Of a stretch of DNA of 64,000 nt, positions 9,404 through 18,101 are shown in pieces. The stretch comes from Alphaproteobacteria bacterium (GTDB lineage: Bacteria; Pseudomonadota; Gammaproteobacteria; Burkholderiales; Burkholderiaceae_C), in contig JASGCM010000003.1 in NCBI GenBank assembly GCA_030054175.1, positions 95,621 to 159,620 of the forward strand. The letters are read 5' to 3'. The position numbers and the translations under genes were made by a program. The notes below the pieces were generated by a model. It ran no database searches, was not told the origin of the DNA, and saw only the letters and a program-made list of their open reading frames with translations. The first letter of the stretch is position 1, and each line of letters begins with the position of its first letter.

Positions 9404-9939
9404 TGCAGAGGTCTTTCGTATACCAGATTCATCTCATAGTGGCCCTGCAACCAGGCGATGCGTTTGATGACTTCAAAACAGCCTTGGATGAACACCAAAG
9501 CAAAACCCAGGGGCAACATCAGCATGGCGGGCCAGCGGATCAGGCCGCCGGCGTTGCTGGACATTTCTTGGGTTTGCCACATCTGTATGAACAAAGGCAA
9601 AGACAAATAGAACATGAGCCCCATCACGGGCAACAAAAAAACAACCATGCCAAACAAGTCGACATAGACCTTGCTGCGGGCCGAGAGCTTGCCGTAAATG
9701 ATGTCAACGCGCACATGCTCATTGACCCGCAGCACCCAAGCGGCGCCCAGCATGACGCAGACCGCGAACAAATACCATTGGATTTCAAGCCAGGCGTTGG
9801 ACGAGTTGCTGAATCCGAAGCGGACGAAAGCATTGGCGCAACTGATGAAACAGGAGGCGAGCACGGCCCAAGCCGCAACCTCTCCAAAGCGTTTGCTCAT
9901 GCCATCGAACCATTCGGCGCATGTGATGAGGAATTTCAT
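9400..9939 (-). CDS. TRAP transporter small permease (DctQ type)
   Basis: I start at MKFLITCAEWFDGMSKRFGEV (179 residues). The longer frame to 10149 runs back through the terminator hairpin and is not credible. Four hydrophobic helices are seen, with the conserved LEIQWYLFAVCVMLGAAWVLRVNEHVRVD region that defines DctQ. This subunit pairs with DctM in the inner membrane and supports coupling to the binding protein. It overlaps dctM by 4 bp. The binding-protein gene lies 152 bp upstream, with an intrinsic terminator in between. Confidence 0.92.
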   Translation of the reverse strand: MKFLITCAEWFDGMSKRFGEVAAWAVLASCFISCANAFVRFGFSNSSNAWLEIQWYLFAVCVMLGAAWVLRVNEHVRVDIIYGKLSARSKVYVDLFGMVVFLLPVMGLMFYLSLPLFIQMWQTQEMSSNAGGLIRWPAMLMLPLGFALVFIQGCFEVIKRIAWLQGHYEMNLVYERPLQ

Positions 9940-10017
9940 GGTCGTGATGGTGATGTGAAAGTGAAAGGGTCTTCCACGAGACAATTCTGGATTGTCGCAT
10001 GCAAAACACACGCCAAT

Positions 10018-10044
10018 AAAAAAGCCCGGCCTGGGCCGGGCTTT
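10018..10044 (-). terminator. Intrinsic terminator between TRAP dctP and dctQM
   Basis: On the minus strand AAAGCCCGGC-CCAG-GCCGGGCTTT forms a perfect 10-bp stem with a 4-base loop, and the stem's final T's extend into a T6 run. It sits 47 bp after the binding-protein stop and 78 bp before dctQ. Partial termination here would make far more binding protein than permease. Confidence 0.88.
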
Positions 10045-10091
10045 GCACCTGAGTAGGGCAAGCATGCCCCACCCGGGGGCATGTGCACCGA

Positions 10092-11171
10092 TCAGAGCTT
10101 GGCCGCTTGCATGAAGTTGTCGAAACGGGCTTCGGTGACGCGGAACCAAATGTTGGCCTCACGGCGCCAAGCAGCATAGTCACCGTAGATCTTCTTCCAG
10201 TTGGGGTTCTTGTTGGAGAGGTCGGCGTAGATTTCTTCAGAGGTCTTGAAGGCGGCGTCGATCATGTCCTTGGGCAAGGGGAACAACTGGGCACCGCCAG
10301 CCACCAACTGCTTGAGCGCGGTAGCGTTGCGGTAGTCGTATTTGGCCTGAATGTCGATGTGAGTGTAGGCTGAAGCGGCATCGATGATGGCCTTGTGTTC
10401 GGCCGAGAGGCTGTCCCAAACCTTGGCGTTGATGTACAGGTCGAGCTGGGGACCGCCCTCCCACCATGCCGGGTAAGCGTAGTGCTTGGCCACCTTGTAA
10501 AAGCCCAACTTGAAGTCGTCATAGGGTCCGATCCACTCGGCAGCGTCCACAGTGCCTTTTTCCAGCGCCTGATAGATTTCACCAGCGGGGATGTTTTGCG
10601 GCACACCACCAATGCGCTCGACGATGCGGCCGGCGAAGCCGCCGATGCGGAACTTGGTGCCCTTGAATTCGGCCAGCGACTTGAAGGGCTTGCGGAACCA
10701 GCCCCCCATCTGGGCACCGGTGTTGCCCATGGGGAAGTTGACGATGTTGTAGCCACGATAGAAATCGCGCATCAGCTTCATGCCGTTGCCCTCGAACATC
10801 CAAGCGTTCATTTGGCGGGCGTTCAGACCAAAGGGGATGGCACAGCTCAGCGCGAAAGTCTCGTCCTTGCCAAAGAAGTAGTACGAAGCCGTGTTGGCCA
10901 TGTCGACCGCACCGTCTTTGACGGCGTCGAGCACGCCAAAGGCGGGCACGATTTCACCAGCAGGGTGGGTGCTGATCTCGATCTTGCCACCCGACATTTC
11001 CTTGACCTTGGCGGCGAACACATCGTTGCCACCGAACAAGGTATCGAGGGACTTGGGGAAGCTCGAGGCCAGGCGGAAACGCAAGACCGGTTGGGCTTGA
11101 ACGACGGGTGCAACCCCGGCGGCCAAAACACCGGCGATACCAGCATGCTTAAGGGCGGAACGACGATCCAT
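10092..11171 (-). CDS. TRAP periplasmic binding protein, TakP-like, Tat-exported
   Basis: The start is at MDRRSALKHAGIAGVLAAG (359 residues), with ACGGAG 9 bases upstream; the longer frame is rejected. The N-terminus carries a twin-arginine signal (RRSALK, then a hydrophobic stretch ending VVQAQ), so the protein is probably exported folded. The body, with LASSFPKSLDTLFGG, SYYFFGKDETFALSC, and EWIGPYDDFKLGFYKVAKHY, matches the 2-oxoacid-binding TakP branch of DctP proteins as I know it. Those bind pyruvate and other monocarboxylic 2-oxoacids with a cation. Substrate is inferred from family only. It heads the cluster, followed by a terminator, dctQ, dctM and a small membrane protein. Confidence 0.9.
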   Translation of the reverse strand: MDRRSALKHAGIAGVLAAGVAPVVQAQPVLRFRLASSFPKSLDTLFGGNDVFAAKVKEMSGGKIEISTHPAGEIVPAFGVLDAVKDGAVDMANTASYYFFGKDETFALSCAIPFGLNARQMNAWMFEGNGMKLMRDFYRGYNIVNFPMGNTGAQMGGWFRKPFKSLAEFKGTKFRIGGFAGRIVERIGGVPQNIPAGEIYQALEKGTVDAAEWIGPYDDFKLGFYKVAKHYAYPAWWEGGPQLDLYINAKVWDSLSAEHKAIIDAASAYTHIDIQAKYDYRNATALKQLVAGGAQLFPLPKDMIDAAFKTSEEIYADLSNKNPNWKKIYGDYAAWRREANIWFRVTEARFDNFMQAAKL

Positions 11172-11261
11172 GTGATTAGACTCCGTGAGTGAAACAAAGG
11201 GTTCCGGGCGCACCAAAACGGTCACCTGCGAGACTGCATTGTAAAGAACTTGAATCGCCAT

Positions 11262-11297
11262 GGTGCGTGGGGGTTTTCCCCTTGGGAACCACGCACC
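11262..11297 (-). terminator. Stem-loop after dxs, weak terminator candidate
   Basis: GGTGCGTGG at 11262-11270 pairs perfectly with CCACGCACC at 11289-11297 around an 18-base loop that can pair internally (GGGG/CCCC). It lies 15 bp after the dxs stop on the minus strand. There is no T-run, so it may slow polymerase or protect the mRNA end instead of terminating. Confidence 0.35.
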
Positions 11298-11311
11298 CTT
11301 CAGGGGCCAAT

Positions 11312-13183
11312 TCAGGCACGCAAGGGAATGGTGTTGTCCTGTGGAAAGCGCCGGCGGATGGCCTGCTCGATGCCACCCGCGTCCAGCCCCAACTCGGCCA
11401 ACAACTGAGCCGGATCGCCGTGCTCTGTGAGTTGGTCGCCGATGCCCAATTGCAAGACCGGTATGTTCAGGCCATGGGCGGCCAGGCACTCCAGGACCGC
11501 GCTGCCGGCACCGCCAGCAATCGCCCCTTCTTCAAGCGTCACCAAGCACTGGTGCTGGCGAGCCAATTGCAAGACCAACTCAACGTCGAGGGGCTTGACC
11601 CAGCGCATATTGGCCACCGTGGCGTCCAAGGCCTCGGCGGCCCCCAATGCCGGGTACAGCAGCGTACCGAAGGCGAGAATGGCCAGGCGTTGTCCTTGGC
11701 GGCGGATTTCGCCACGACCCAACGGCAGGGCCTGCAAGCCCGATTCCACTGGTCGCCCGACCCCGGCACCGCGTGGATATCGCACGGCCACCGCATGGTC
11801 TTGTTGGTAGGCGGTGGTGAGCAGTTTGCGGCATTCGTCTTCGTCGGCAGGGCAAGCCAAACTCACATGGGGCACGCAGCGCAAAAATGAAATGTCAAAC
11901 ACACCGGCGTGTGTAGCGCCGTCGGCACCCACGATGCCAGCACGATCCAAGGCCAACACCACAGGCAGTTTTTGCAAAGCGACGTCGTGAATCAGCTGGT
12001 CGTAGGCGCGCTGCAAGAATGTGGAGTAAATGGCCACCACCGGCTTGAGTCCTTCGCAGGCCAAGCCGGCGGCGAAGGTGACCGCATGCTGTTCGGCGAT
12101 GCCGACATCATGGTAGCGGTCGGGAAAGCGGCGGTGGAACTCGACCATGCCCGAGCCCTCGCGCATGGCTGGCGTGATGCCCACCAAGCGCGGATCGGCC
12201 TCGGCCATGTCGCACAACCATTGACCAAACACCTGGGTGAAGGTGGTCTTGGGGGCAGTGGCGGCAGACTTCAGACCGACAGCCGGATCGAATTTGCCCG
12301 GCCCGTGATAGGCCACCGGGTCGGCCTCGGCAAAGTGATAGCCTTGGCCCTTTTTGGTCACGACATGCAGAAATTGAGGGCCGCGGAGGTGTTTCAGGTT
12401 TTCGAGCGTCGGGATCAGCGCGTCCAGATCGTGACCATCAATAGGCCCGACGTAGTTGAAGCCAAATTTCTCGAACAAAGTGACTGGCGTGATCAGGTGC
12501 TTGGCCTGCTCTTCAAAACGGCGCGCCAGATTCAATAAAGGTACAGGGGCCCCTTTGAGCACCTGCTTGCCCATCTCGCGGGCGGCGGCGTAGAACCGTC
12601 CGCTCATGAGTTGCGCCAGGTAGCGGTTGAGCGCGCCCACCGGCGGGCTGATCGACATGTCGTTGTCGTTGAGCACCACCAAGAGATTGCAATCGGCCAC
12701 GCCAGCGTTGTTGAGCGCTTCAAAGGCCATGCCGGCCGTCATGGCCCCATCGCCGATGATGGCCACGGCGTGCCTTTGCTCGCCTTTTTGACGCGCGGCC
12801 AGAGCCATTCCCAAGGCAGCCGAAATGCTGGTGGAAGAGTGTGCCGTGCCAAAGACATCGTATTCGCTCTCGGAGCGGCGCGGGAAGCCCGAAAGGCCAT
12901 GGCGTTGGCGCAGAGTGGCCATCTGCTCGCGCCGTCCGGTCAGGATTTTGTGCGGGTAAGTCTGGTGCCCCACGTCCCACACCAACCGGTCGTGCGGCGT
13001 GTTGAACACATAATGGAGGGCCACGGTGAGTTCGACCGTGCCCAAATTGGAGCTGAGATGCCCGCCGGTCTTGGACACGCTGTCCAAAAGGTAGGCGCGC
13101 AGTTCATCGGCCATAGGGCGCAATTGCTCGCGCGGCAAACGGCGCAAGTCGGCAGGGCTTTGGATTTGGGATAGCAGACTCAT
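11312..13183 (-). CDS. dxs: 1-deoxy-D-xylulose-5-phosphate synthase
   Basis: The protein has 623 residues. The thiamine-diphosphate enzyme condenses pyruvate and glyceraldehyde-3-phosphate, the first step of the MEP isoprenoid pathway. The ThDP/Mg motif [15 protein letters not shown] begins at about residue 144, the conserved SSNLG with preceding His42 is near the N-terminus, and the transketolase-type glutamate is in [15 protein letters not shown]. The C-terminal transketolase domain is intact. It follows ispA by 12 bp on the same strand in the order xseB-ispA-dxs, which is widespread in proteobacteria and links precursor synthesis with prenyl chain growth. No anomalies. Confidence 0.98.
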   Translation of the reverse strand: MSLLSQIQSPADLRRLPREQLRPMADELRAYLLDSVSKTGGHLSSNLGTVELTVALHYVFNTPHDRLVWDVGHQTYPHKILTGRREQMATLRQRHGLSGFPRRSESEYDVFGTAHSSTSISAALGMALAARQKGEQRHAVAIIGDGAMTAGMAFEALNNAGVADCNLLVVLNDNDMSISPPVGALNRYLAQLMSGRFYAAAREMGKQVLKGAPVPLLNLARRFEEQAKHLITPVTLFEKFGFNYVGPIDGHDLDALIPTLENLKHLRGPQFLHVVTKKGQGYHFAEADPVAYHGPGKFDPAVGLKSAATAPKTTFTQVFGQWLCDMAEADPRLVGITPAMREGSGMVEFHRRFPDRYHDVGIAEQHAVTFAAGLACEGLKPVVAIYSTFLQRAYDQLIHDVALQKLPVVLALDRAGIVGADGATHAGVFDISFLRCVPHVSLACPADEDECRKLLTTAYQQDHAVAVRYPRGAGVGRPVESGLQALPLGRGEIRRQGQRLAILAFGTLLYPALGAAEALDATVANMRWVKPLDVELVLQLARQHQCLVTLEEGAIAGGAGSAVLECLAAHGLNIPVLQLGIGDQLTEHGDPAQLLAELGLDAGGIEQAIRRRFPQDNTIPLRA

Positions 13184-13195
13184 GGCAATAAAAAT

Positions 13196-14077
13196 TCAGT
13201 GGTTGCGCCCGACCACCTGCATGGCCAGATCGGCCAGCCAATCGGTAGAACGCAGTCCGCTGCGGCCCAGGACTTGAAGGGCTTGTTGCAGCAATTCATC
13301 GGCGTAGCGGCGCGAGCGCTCCAAGCCCATGATGGAGACATAGGTGGGTTTGTCATTGGCGGCATCTTTGCCAGCGGTTTTGCCCAGGGTGGTCGAGTCG
13401 GCAGTGACATCCAAAATGTCATCAATCACCTGAAAAGCAACGCCCAAGGCCCGACCGTATTCAATCAGACAGCCAGTCGCGACGGACGACTCAGATCCGC
13501 ATGCGGCCCCCAGTTCGATGCTGGCCTGAAGCAAGGCCCCTGTTTTCATGCGATGCATCTGACGCAGGCTGGCATCGTCCAAGTCCTGACCGACACTGGC
13601 CAAGTCGATGGCCTGCCCGCCAGCCATGCCGGCATGGCCAGCAGCACGAGCCAAAATGGCACACAAACGGCCTTGCAGGCCATCAGGAATGGCGCTAGGA
13701 CACGGGGTGAGTACCTCGAAAGCCAAAGCTTGCAAGGCATCGCCGGCCAGCAGTGCCTGAGCTTGTCCAAATTGCACGTGGACGGTGGGTTTGCCCCGAC
13801 GCAAGACATCGTTGTCCATACAAGGCATGTCATCGTGCACCAAGGAATAGGCATGAATCAGCTCGATGGCGCAAGCCGCACGCAGGGCCGCCTCATCAAG
13901 CGTGGCTTCGGGGCGAGCGTCGGCCACGGCGCGGCGCGCCGCCAGCACCAACATGGGACGCAGGCGCTTGCCGCCTTCGAGCACCGCATAGCGCATCGAC
14001 TGACCCAGACCCGCTGGCGCATCGGCAGGCACCCATCGCTCTAACGCATCCTCAACGCAGCGCCATTGCTCAGACAT
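13196..14077 (-). CDS. ispA: Farnesyl diphosphate synthase (polyprenyl synthetase)
   Basis: I start at MSEQWRCVEDALERW (293 residues), 26 bp after xseB; the longest frame would overlap xseB heavily. The enzyme adds isopentenyl diphosphate to dimethylallyl/geranyl diphosphate to make farnesyl diphosphate. The first aspartate-rich motif is LVHDDMPCMDND and the second is VIDDILD, with GGKRLRP before them, all as expected for the IspA type. There is no clear Shine-Dalgarno before this ATG, so translation may depend on coupling to xseB. A non-ATG start a few codons earlier remains possible. Confidence 0.95.
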   Translation of the reverse strand: MSEQWRCVEDALERWVPADAPAGLGQSMRYAVLEGGKRLRPMLVLAARRAVADARPEATLDEAALRAACAIELIHAYSLVHDDMPCMDNDVLRRGKPTVHVQFGQAQALLAGDALQALAFEVLTPCPSAIPDGLQGRLCAILARAAGHAGMAGGQAIDLASVGQDLDDASLRQMHRMKTGALLQASIELGAACGSESSVATGCLIEYGRALGVAFQVIDDILDVTADSTTLGKTAGKDAANDKPTYVSIMGLERSRRYADELLQQALQVLGRSGLRSTDWLADLAMQVVGRNH

Positions 14078-14103
14078 CCAACTCGGATTGATTTCCAAAG
14101 TAT

Positions 14104-14343
14104 TCAATTTCCCTCCAGCCAGGGCTTCATGACGCCTTCGTCCAGCACTTGGATCTGTTGCTCGATGGCTTGGAGCTTGCTGCGACAAAACTCCAGCAAT
14201 TGGGCCGAGCGCTGGTACGCCTGCAACAAGTCATCCAGCGGTAAATCGCCGCCTTCCATGCGGCCCACCCATTGTTCGAGTTCGGCCACGGCCGCCTCAT
14301 AAGTGGCGGGCAGTTCGGTTTCCGGCTTGGTTTTGGGGGCCAT
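14104..14343 (-). CDS. xseB: Exodeoxyribonuclease VII small subunit
   Basis: The start is at MAPKTKPETELPATYEAAV (79 residues), the normal length. XseB combines with XseA to degrade single-stranded DNA to oligonucleotides. The conserved segment YEAAVAELEQWVGRMEGGDLPLDD and the later LDDLLQAYQRSAQLLEFCRSKL are diagnostic. It is the first gene of xseB-ispA-dxs. Upstream, GATAAT on the minus strand about 27 bp before the ATG is a possible -10 box. The divergent Rieske gene begins 150 bp away. Confidence 0.95.
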   Translation of the reverse strand: MAPKTKPETELPATYEAAVAELEQWVGRMEGGDLPLDDLLQAYQRSAQLLEFCRSKLQAIEQQIQVLDEGVMKPWLEGN

Positions 14344-14408
14344 GGTGATCTGGGACAAGGTTTTTACGGGATTATCCCGCATCCCGCCCCCTGCGCGAAT
14401 GGATCGGG

Positions 14409-14414
14409 TACAAT
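14409..14414 (+). promoter_or_regulatory. Candidate -10 box for the Rieske oxygenase gene
   Basis: TACAAT lies 78 bp before the ATG. The predicted +1 is near 14421, immediately before a terminator hairpin. No strong -35 box is visible. Confidence 0.4.
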
Positions 14415-14426
14415 CGACTTCCATTC

Positions 14427-14450
14427 AACGGCACCTTGGCGCCGTTTTTT
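14427..14450 (+). terminator. Leader terminator (possible attenuator) before Rieske oxygenase
   Basis: AACGGC at 14427-14432 pairs with GCCGTT at 14441-14446. CC/GG can extend the stem across one mismatch, and six T's follow. It lies inside the 5' leader, about 43 bp before the ATG. A second small stem, CTCCC-TGTG-GGGAG, follows at 14461-14474. No leader peptide with repeated codons is visible. Confidence 0.6.
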
Positions 14451-14492
14451 CTTGTGCAACCTCCCTGTGGGGAGAATTTAGGTCAGCTGATC

Positions 14493-15611
14493 ATGTCTGA
14501 TTTAAGTCTTCAACTGCAGCAGGCTCAAAGTCAACTTCCTGTTTCTGCTTACTTCGACGAAGCGCTGTATGGGCGCGAGATGGAGGTCCTGTTCCAACAG
14601 GGGCCCCGCTACGTGGGGCACCGCCTGAGTGTGCCCGAGCGTGGAGACTTCTATGCCTTGCCGCAGGAAAATCAGGGCCGGGCATTGGTGCACACGCCCC
14701 AAGGCATCGAGCTGATTTCGAACGTCTGCCGACACCGCCAGGCTGTGATGCTCAAAGGTCGTGGCAATTTGGCCTCGGATCGCGCAGCAGCAGGTGGCAA
14801 CATCGTTTGCCCCCTGCACCGCTGGACTTATGCCCCCGGCGGTCAATTGCTGGGCGCGCCCCATTTTCAAAATGACCCTTGCCTGAACCTCAACAATTAC
14901 AAGTTGCGTGAATGGAATGGCTTGTTGTTTGAAAACAACGGCCGAGACATCAACGCCGACTTGGCTGGCATGGGACCGCAACATGACTTGAATTTCGAGG
15001 GTTATGCCCTGGATCGGGTCGAGTTGCACGAGTGCAACTACAACTGGAAGACCTTCATCGAGGTCTACCTGGAAGACTACCATGTGGGCCCCTTCCATCC
15101 CGGCTTGGGCCACTTTGTGACTTGCGAGGATCTGCGTTGGGAACTCAAGCCAGAGTACTCGGTGCAGACTGTAGGTATTTCGAACCACCTCAAGCAATCC
15201 GGCAGCCCGGTGTATCGGCGTTGGCAAGAAGTGTTGATGAATTACCGCGAGGGTCGCGTGCCCGAGCGTGGCGCGATTTGGCTGACCTACTACCCGCACA
15301 TCATGGTCGAGTGGTACCCGCATGTGTTGGCGGTCTCGACCCTGCACCCGATGGGACCGCGCAAGACCTTGAACAAGGTGGAGTTCTATTACCCCGAGGA
15401 AATCGTCGCCTTCGAGCGAGAGTTCGTCGAGACCCAGCAAGCGGCGTACATGGAAACCTGCATCGAAGACGACGAAATCGCCGAGCGCATGGACGAGGGC
15501 CGTTGGGCCCTGCTCCAGCGAGGTGACCATGAAATGGGCCCGTACCAAAGCCCCATGGAAGATGGTATGCAGCACTTCCACGAGTGGTACAGAAAGCGAC
15601 TTGCACCTTGA
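14493..15611 (+). CDS. Rieske non-heme iron oxygenase, alpha-subunit type
   Basis: The start is at MSDLSLQLQQAQSQLP (372 residues), with AGGT about 10 bases upstream. The Rieske [2Fe-2S] ligands are Cys79-x-His81 and Cys106-x2-His109. The mononuclear iron site is in EDYHVGPFH (Asp195, His197, His202) after the conserved NWK. These motifs identify an aromatic-ring-hydroxylating oxygenase alpha subunit, which uses O2 and electrons from a reductase. No beta subunit, ferredoxin or reductase gene is adjacent, so it probably works as a homomultimer with a shared reductase. The substrate cannot be read from sequence. It overlaps or abuts a sulfurtransferase gene, which suggests co-expression. The leader has a terminator-like hairpin. 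Confidence 0.88.
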   Translation: MSDLSLQLQQAQSQLPVSAYFDEALYGREMEVLFQQGPRYVGHRLSVPERGDFYALPQENQGRALVHTPQGIELISNVCRHRQAVMLKGRGNLASDRAAAGGNIVCPLHRWTYAPGGQLLGAPHFQNDPCLNLNNYKLREWNGLLFENNGRDINADLAGMGPQHDLNFEGYALDRVELHECNYNWKTFIEVYLEDYHVGPFHPGLGHFVTCEDLRWELKPEYSVQTVGISNHLKQSGSPVYRRWQEVLMNYREGRVPERGAIWLTYYPHIMVEWYPHVLAVSTLHPMGPRKTLNKVEFYYPEEIVAFEREFVETQQAAYMETCIEDDEIAERMDEGRWALLQRGDHEMGPYQSPMEDGMQHFHEWYRKRLAP

Positions 15612-16465
15612 ACTCCCCTCTGATTTCTGTTGCGGCCCTGCGACAGCGATTGGCGCAAGGTGAGGTCGTGCGCATTTTTGATTGCACCGGTGACCTGATG
15701 AAGCCGGAAAACGGCCCTGTGCAATACCGCGAACAACACATCGCAGGCGCCCGATACGCCGACTTGAATCTTTATTTGAGCGCTCACGGCGACCAGCCCA
15801 AGGTCAATGGAGGGCGTCACCCCGTGCCCACCCGGGAAGATTTCGCCCGCTGGTTGGGCTCGGAAGGTGTGGGGTCCCAAACACCAGTGGTCGTGTATGA
15901 CCGCAATGGTGTGAATTACTGTGGCCGACTGTGGTGGATGCTGCGCTGGTGCGGCCATGGCCCGGTTTGGGTGCTCGATGGAGGCTTGCAGGCCTGGGTG
16001 GCCGCAAATGGCGAAGTGGCATCGGGTGATGAGGCTGTTCCAGCGGCCACCGAGTACGTGCTGGGGAAACCCCTGGTTCGTCTGGTCCACACGACCGAAG
16101 TGGCGGAGCAATTGGGGCGCCCCGGCCAAACCCTGATCGATGCCCGCGCCGTTGCGCGCTTCAAAGGCGAGGTCGAGCCGCTGGACCCCATCGCGGGGCA
16201 CATCCCAGGGGCATTGAATCGTCCTTTTGCCCTGAATATCGGCTCAGATGGCTTGTTCAAGCCCACCGATGTACTGCGGCAAGAGTTCGATCAATTGCTG
16301 GCTGGACGCGACCCCGCAGGTGTGGTGCACCACTGCGGCAGCGGTGTGAGCGCGGTCCCGAATTTGCTGGCCATGGAAATTGCCGGCCTGGGCACGGGCG
16401 GCTTGTACGCAGGCAGCTGGAGCGAGTGGAGCAACACCCCCGGACTGCCCTGCGCCCAGGGCTGA
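15608..16465 (+). CDS. Sulfurtransferase (3-mercaptopyruvate/thiosulfate type)
   Basis: The protein has two rhodanese domains. The catalytic loop is HCGSGVSA in the C-terminal domain (Cys251 counting from the longest start), closer to mercaptopyruvate sulfurtransferase CGSGVTA than to rhodanese CRKGVT. Two starts are possible: ATG at 15584, overlapping the Rieske gene by 28 bp, or TTG at 15608 with a 4-base TTGA overlap. I give the latter because coupled overlaps of this kind are common here, but the ATG is equally legal. The enzyme transfers sulfane sulfur to thiols or cyanide. Its function next to an oxygenase might be sulfur supply for Fe-S repair (inference). Confidence 0.88.
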   Translation: MNSPLISVAALRQRLAQGEVVRIFDCTGDLMKPENGPVQYREQHIAGARYADLNLYLSAHGDQPKVNGGRHPVPTREDFARWLGSEGVGSQTPVVVYDRNGVNYCGRLWWMLRWCGHGPVWVLDGGLQAWVAANGEVASGDEAVPAATEYVLGKPLVRLVHTTEVAEQLGRPGQTLIDARAVARFKGEVEPLDPIAGHIPGALNRPFALNIGSDGLFKPTDVLRQEFDQLLAGRDPAGVVHHCGSGVSAVPNLLAMEIAGLGTGGLYAGSWSEWSNTPGLPCAQG

Positions 16466-16471
16466 GGTCGC

Positions 16472-17683
16472 TCAACGAGCCTCGAAGAACCAGCGCTTGA
16501 TGAGTTGTCGCTCGGCCTCGGTGATGCCGGTGGCGTTGTTCATGGGCATCTGACGAGTCACCACCACCTGCTGGTAAATCTGTTGGGCGTTTTGCATCAC
16601 CAGCTCAGCGCTGTCGAGCCGAATGTTTTTCAGCTGCAACTGAGCGCCATGGCAAGTCAGACAGCGTTGTTCCAGCACGGATTGCACTTCGGACAAGGTA
16701 GGCAAGGCCGCCGGTGCGGCACCTGCCACAGGCGCGGGAGCCGGGGCCGGACGCATCAGGAACATGACCCCCAGAATCACCGCCACGCCAGCCACGGCAT
16801 AGGGCACGGGGTTGCGAGCGCGACCCAGGTGGTAGGCACGTCGCTGGACGAAGAACTGCCGAATCAATGCACCGGCAATCATCATTGTAAAAAGAATCAG
16901 CCAGTGCTGGGGATGGGTGTACAAAAAGCTGTAATGGTTGCTGAGCATGGCGAACAACACCGGCAGCGTGAAATAGGTGTTGTGCACGCTGCGTTGCTTG
17001 CCTCGCTTGCCGTGAATGGCCAAAGCGCTGGCGTCGTAAGGCTGGCCGTTGGTCATGGCCGCAACCACTTTGCGCTGCCCAGGGATGATCCAGAAGAACA
17101 CGTTGGCGCTCATGGCCGTGGCGATCATGGCGCCCACCAACAAAAATGCAGCACGCCCGGCGAACAACTGACAGGCCAGCCAACAGGCAAAGCCGATCAC
17201 GACCAGCATGATCGCGCCCACCTTGGCTTCGCAGTTCTCCTGGAGGCCAAAAATGCGGCACACCGCGTCGTACAACAGCCAAAACACCACCAAAAACGCC
17301 AAGGCGGCGGCGATGGCAGCAGCAGGCGACCAATCGAAAAGGCTCTTGTCGATCAGAAAGATGCCGTCATTGAAGAGGTACAAGACCGTAAAGAGGGCAA
17401 AACCACTGAGCCAGGTGGTGTAAGCCTCCCAATAGAACCAATGCAGCTTCGAATGGATTTTCTTCGGTGCCACCATGTACTTTTGCGGGTTGTAGAACCC
17501 GCCACTGTGCACCGCCCACATGGCCCCATCGACGCCCTTTTCCAGCAGGTCAGGCGACTGCGGCTTCAAGAGGCTGTTGTCGAGGAATACAAAGTAAAAC
17601 GATGAACCAATCCAAGCGATGGCGGTGATGACATGTAACCACCTCAACAACAAATTGGCCCAATCCAGCAAATAGGCGTCCAT
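16472..17683 (-). CDS. puuD: Membrane-bound urate hydroxylase with C-terminal cytochrome c
   Basis: The start is at MDAYLLDWANLLLRWLHV (403 residues), with AGGGAA upstream. About eight to nine hydrophobic helices with conserved histidines (HVITAIAWIGSS, HSGGFYNP) form the PuuD domain. A Pro/Ala linker near 310-325 leads to a cytochrome c domain with the heme motif Cys341-Cys344-His345 (CLTCH). PuuD oxidises urate to 5-hydroxyisourate and passes electrons to its own cytochrome. The usual partners (HIU hydrolase, OHCU decarboxylase, allantoinase, xanthine dehydrogenase) are not adjacent in this window. Its 3' end is 6 bp from the convergent sulfurtransferase. A TGTATACA palindrome upstream may be the operator. 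Confidence 0.93.
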   Translation of the reverse strand: MDAYLLDWANLLLRWLHVITAIAWIGSSFYFVFLDNSLLKPQSPDLLEKGVDGAMWAVHSGGFYNPQKYMVAPKKIHSKLHWFYWEAYTTWLSGFALFTVLYLFNDGIFLIDKSLFDWSPAAAIAAALAFLVVFWLLYDAVCRIFGLQENCEAKVGAIMLVVIGFACWLACQLFAGRAAFLLVGAMIATAMSANVFFWIIPGQRKVVAAMTNGQPYDASALAIHGKRGKQRSVHNTYFTLPVLFAMLSNHYSFLYTHPQHWLILFTMMIAGALIRQFFVQRRAYHLGRARNPVPYAVAGVAVILGVMFLMRPAPAPAPVAGAAPAALPTLSEVQSVLEQRCLTCHGAQLQLKNIRLDSAELVMQNAQQIYQQVVVTRQMPMNNATGITEAERQLIKRWFFEAR

Positions 17684-17814
17684 CTTCAATTCCCTGCTAT
17701 TCGTGTTGCCCAAATGGGCTGTGTCGAGGGCTACTCACCACTGCGGGCGCTGTGAGTGCTGAGGATCGCGAACATGGGCCATTTGCCCTGCTCCGCTACG
17801 ATGAATGCTGTAAG

Positions 17815-17822
17815 TGTATACA
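17815..17822. promoter_or_regulatory. TGTATACA palindrome, possible GntR-type operator for puuD
   Basis: The 8-bp perfect palindrome TGTATACA sits in the wider near-palindrome AGTGTATACATT, 132 bp upstream of the puuD start. GTATAC-centred palindromes are typical of FadR-subfamily GntR regulators. No regulator gene is next to it, so the assignment is speculative. Confidence 0.3.
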
Positions 17823-17915
17823 TTTTTTGAGTTAACGCACCTGGGTTTGTGCTGATCCACCCTCCAGCTTGCCCCTGGAGAACGAAAATTAAGGCATGAA
17901 AACGGGTTTTTTGGC

Positions 17916-17921
17916 TACAAT
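17916..17921 (+). promoter_or_regulatory. Candidate rpsA -10 box
   Basis: TACAAT lies 180 bp before the rpsA ATG. The predicted leader of about 170 bases, with several small hairpins, fits the known autoregulation of S1 through its own leader. The -35 element is not obvious. Confidence 0.4.
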
Positions 17922-18101
17922 ATTCGAGTCTCCATTTTGGATACATTTTCTGGCCCCCAACGGCTCCCACCCGCGCTGCATGCGCATTGGCCTTGGGGTT
18001 TAGTCACTTTGTCCGCGACCGCAGGTCGCAACCCACTCCGGTACAGACCATGATGTCCAGCAATGGGGCTGGCGTCCTCCCTGCACCGGTCAAGGAAAAC
18101 C

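Larger units (their letters stand above)
17684..18101. other. Divergent puuD-rpsA intergenic region
   Basis: This 418-bp gap holds no gene I can support. It contains a TGTATACA palindrome near the puuD side, a TACAAT box at 17916-17921, and a long rpsA leader of about 170 bases. The leader has small hairpins, including GCGACC-GCA-GGTCGC at 18015-18029. The cmk gene that commonly precedes rpsA is absent. Confidence 0.7.

Noticed and set aside
9939-10149. Upstream extension of the first DctQ gene to 10149
   Set aside because: It would translate through an intrinsic terminator, and the added 70 residues are low-complexity; the ATG at 9939 gives the normal DctQ length.
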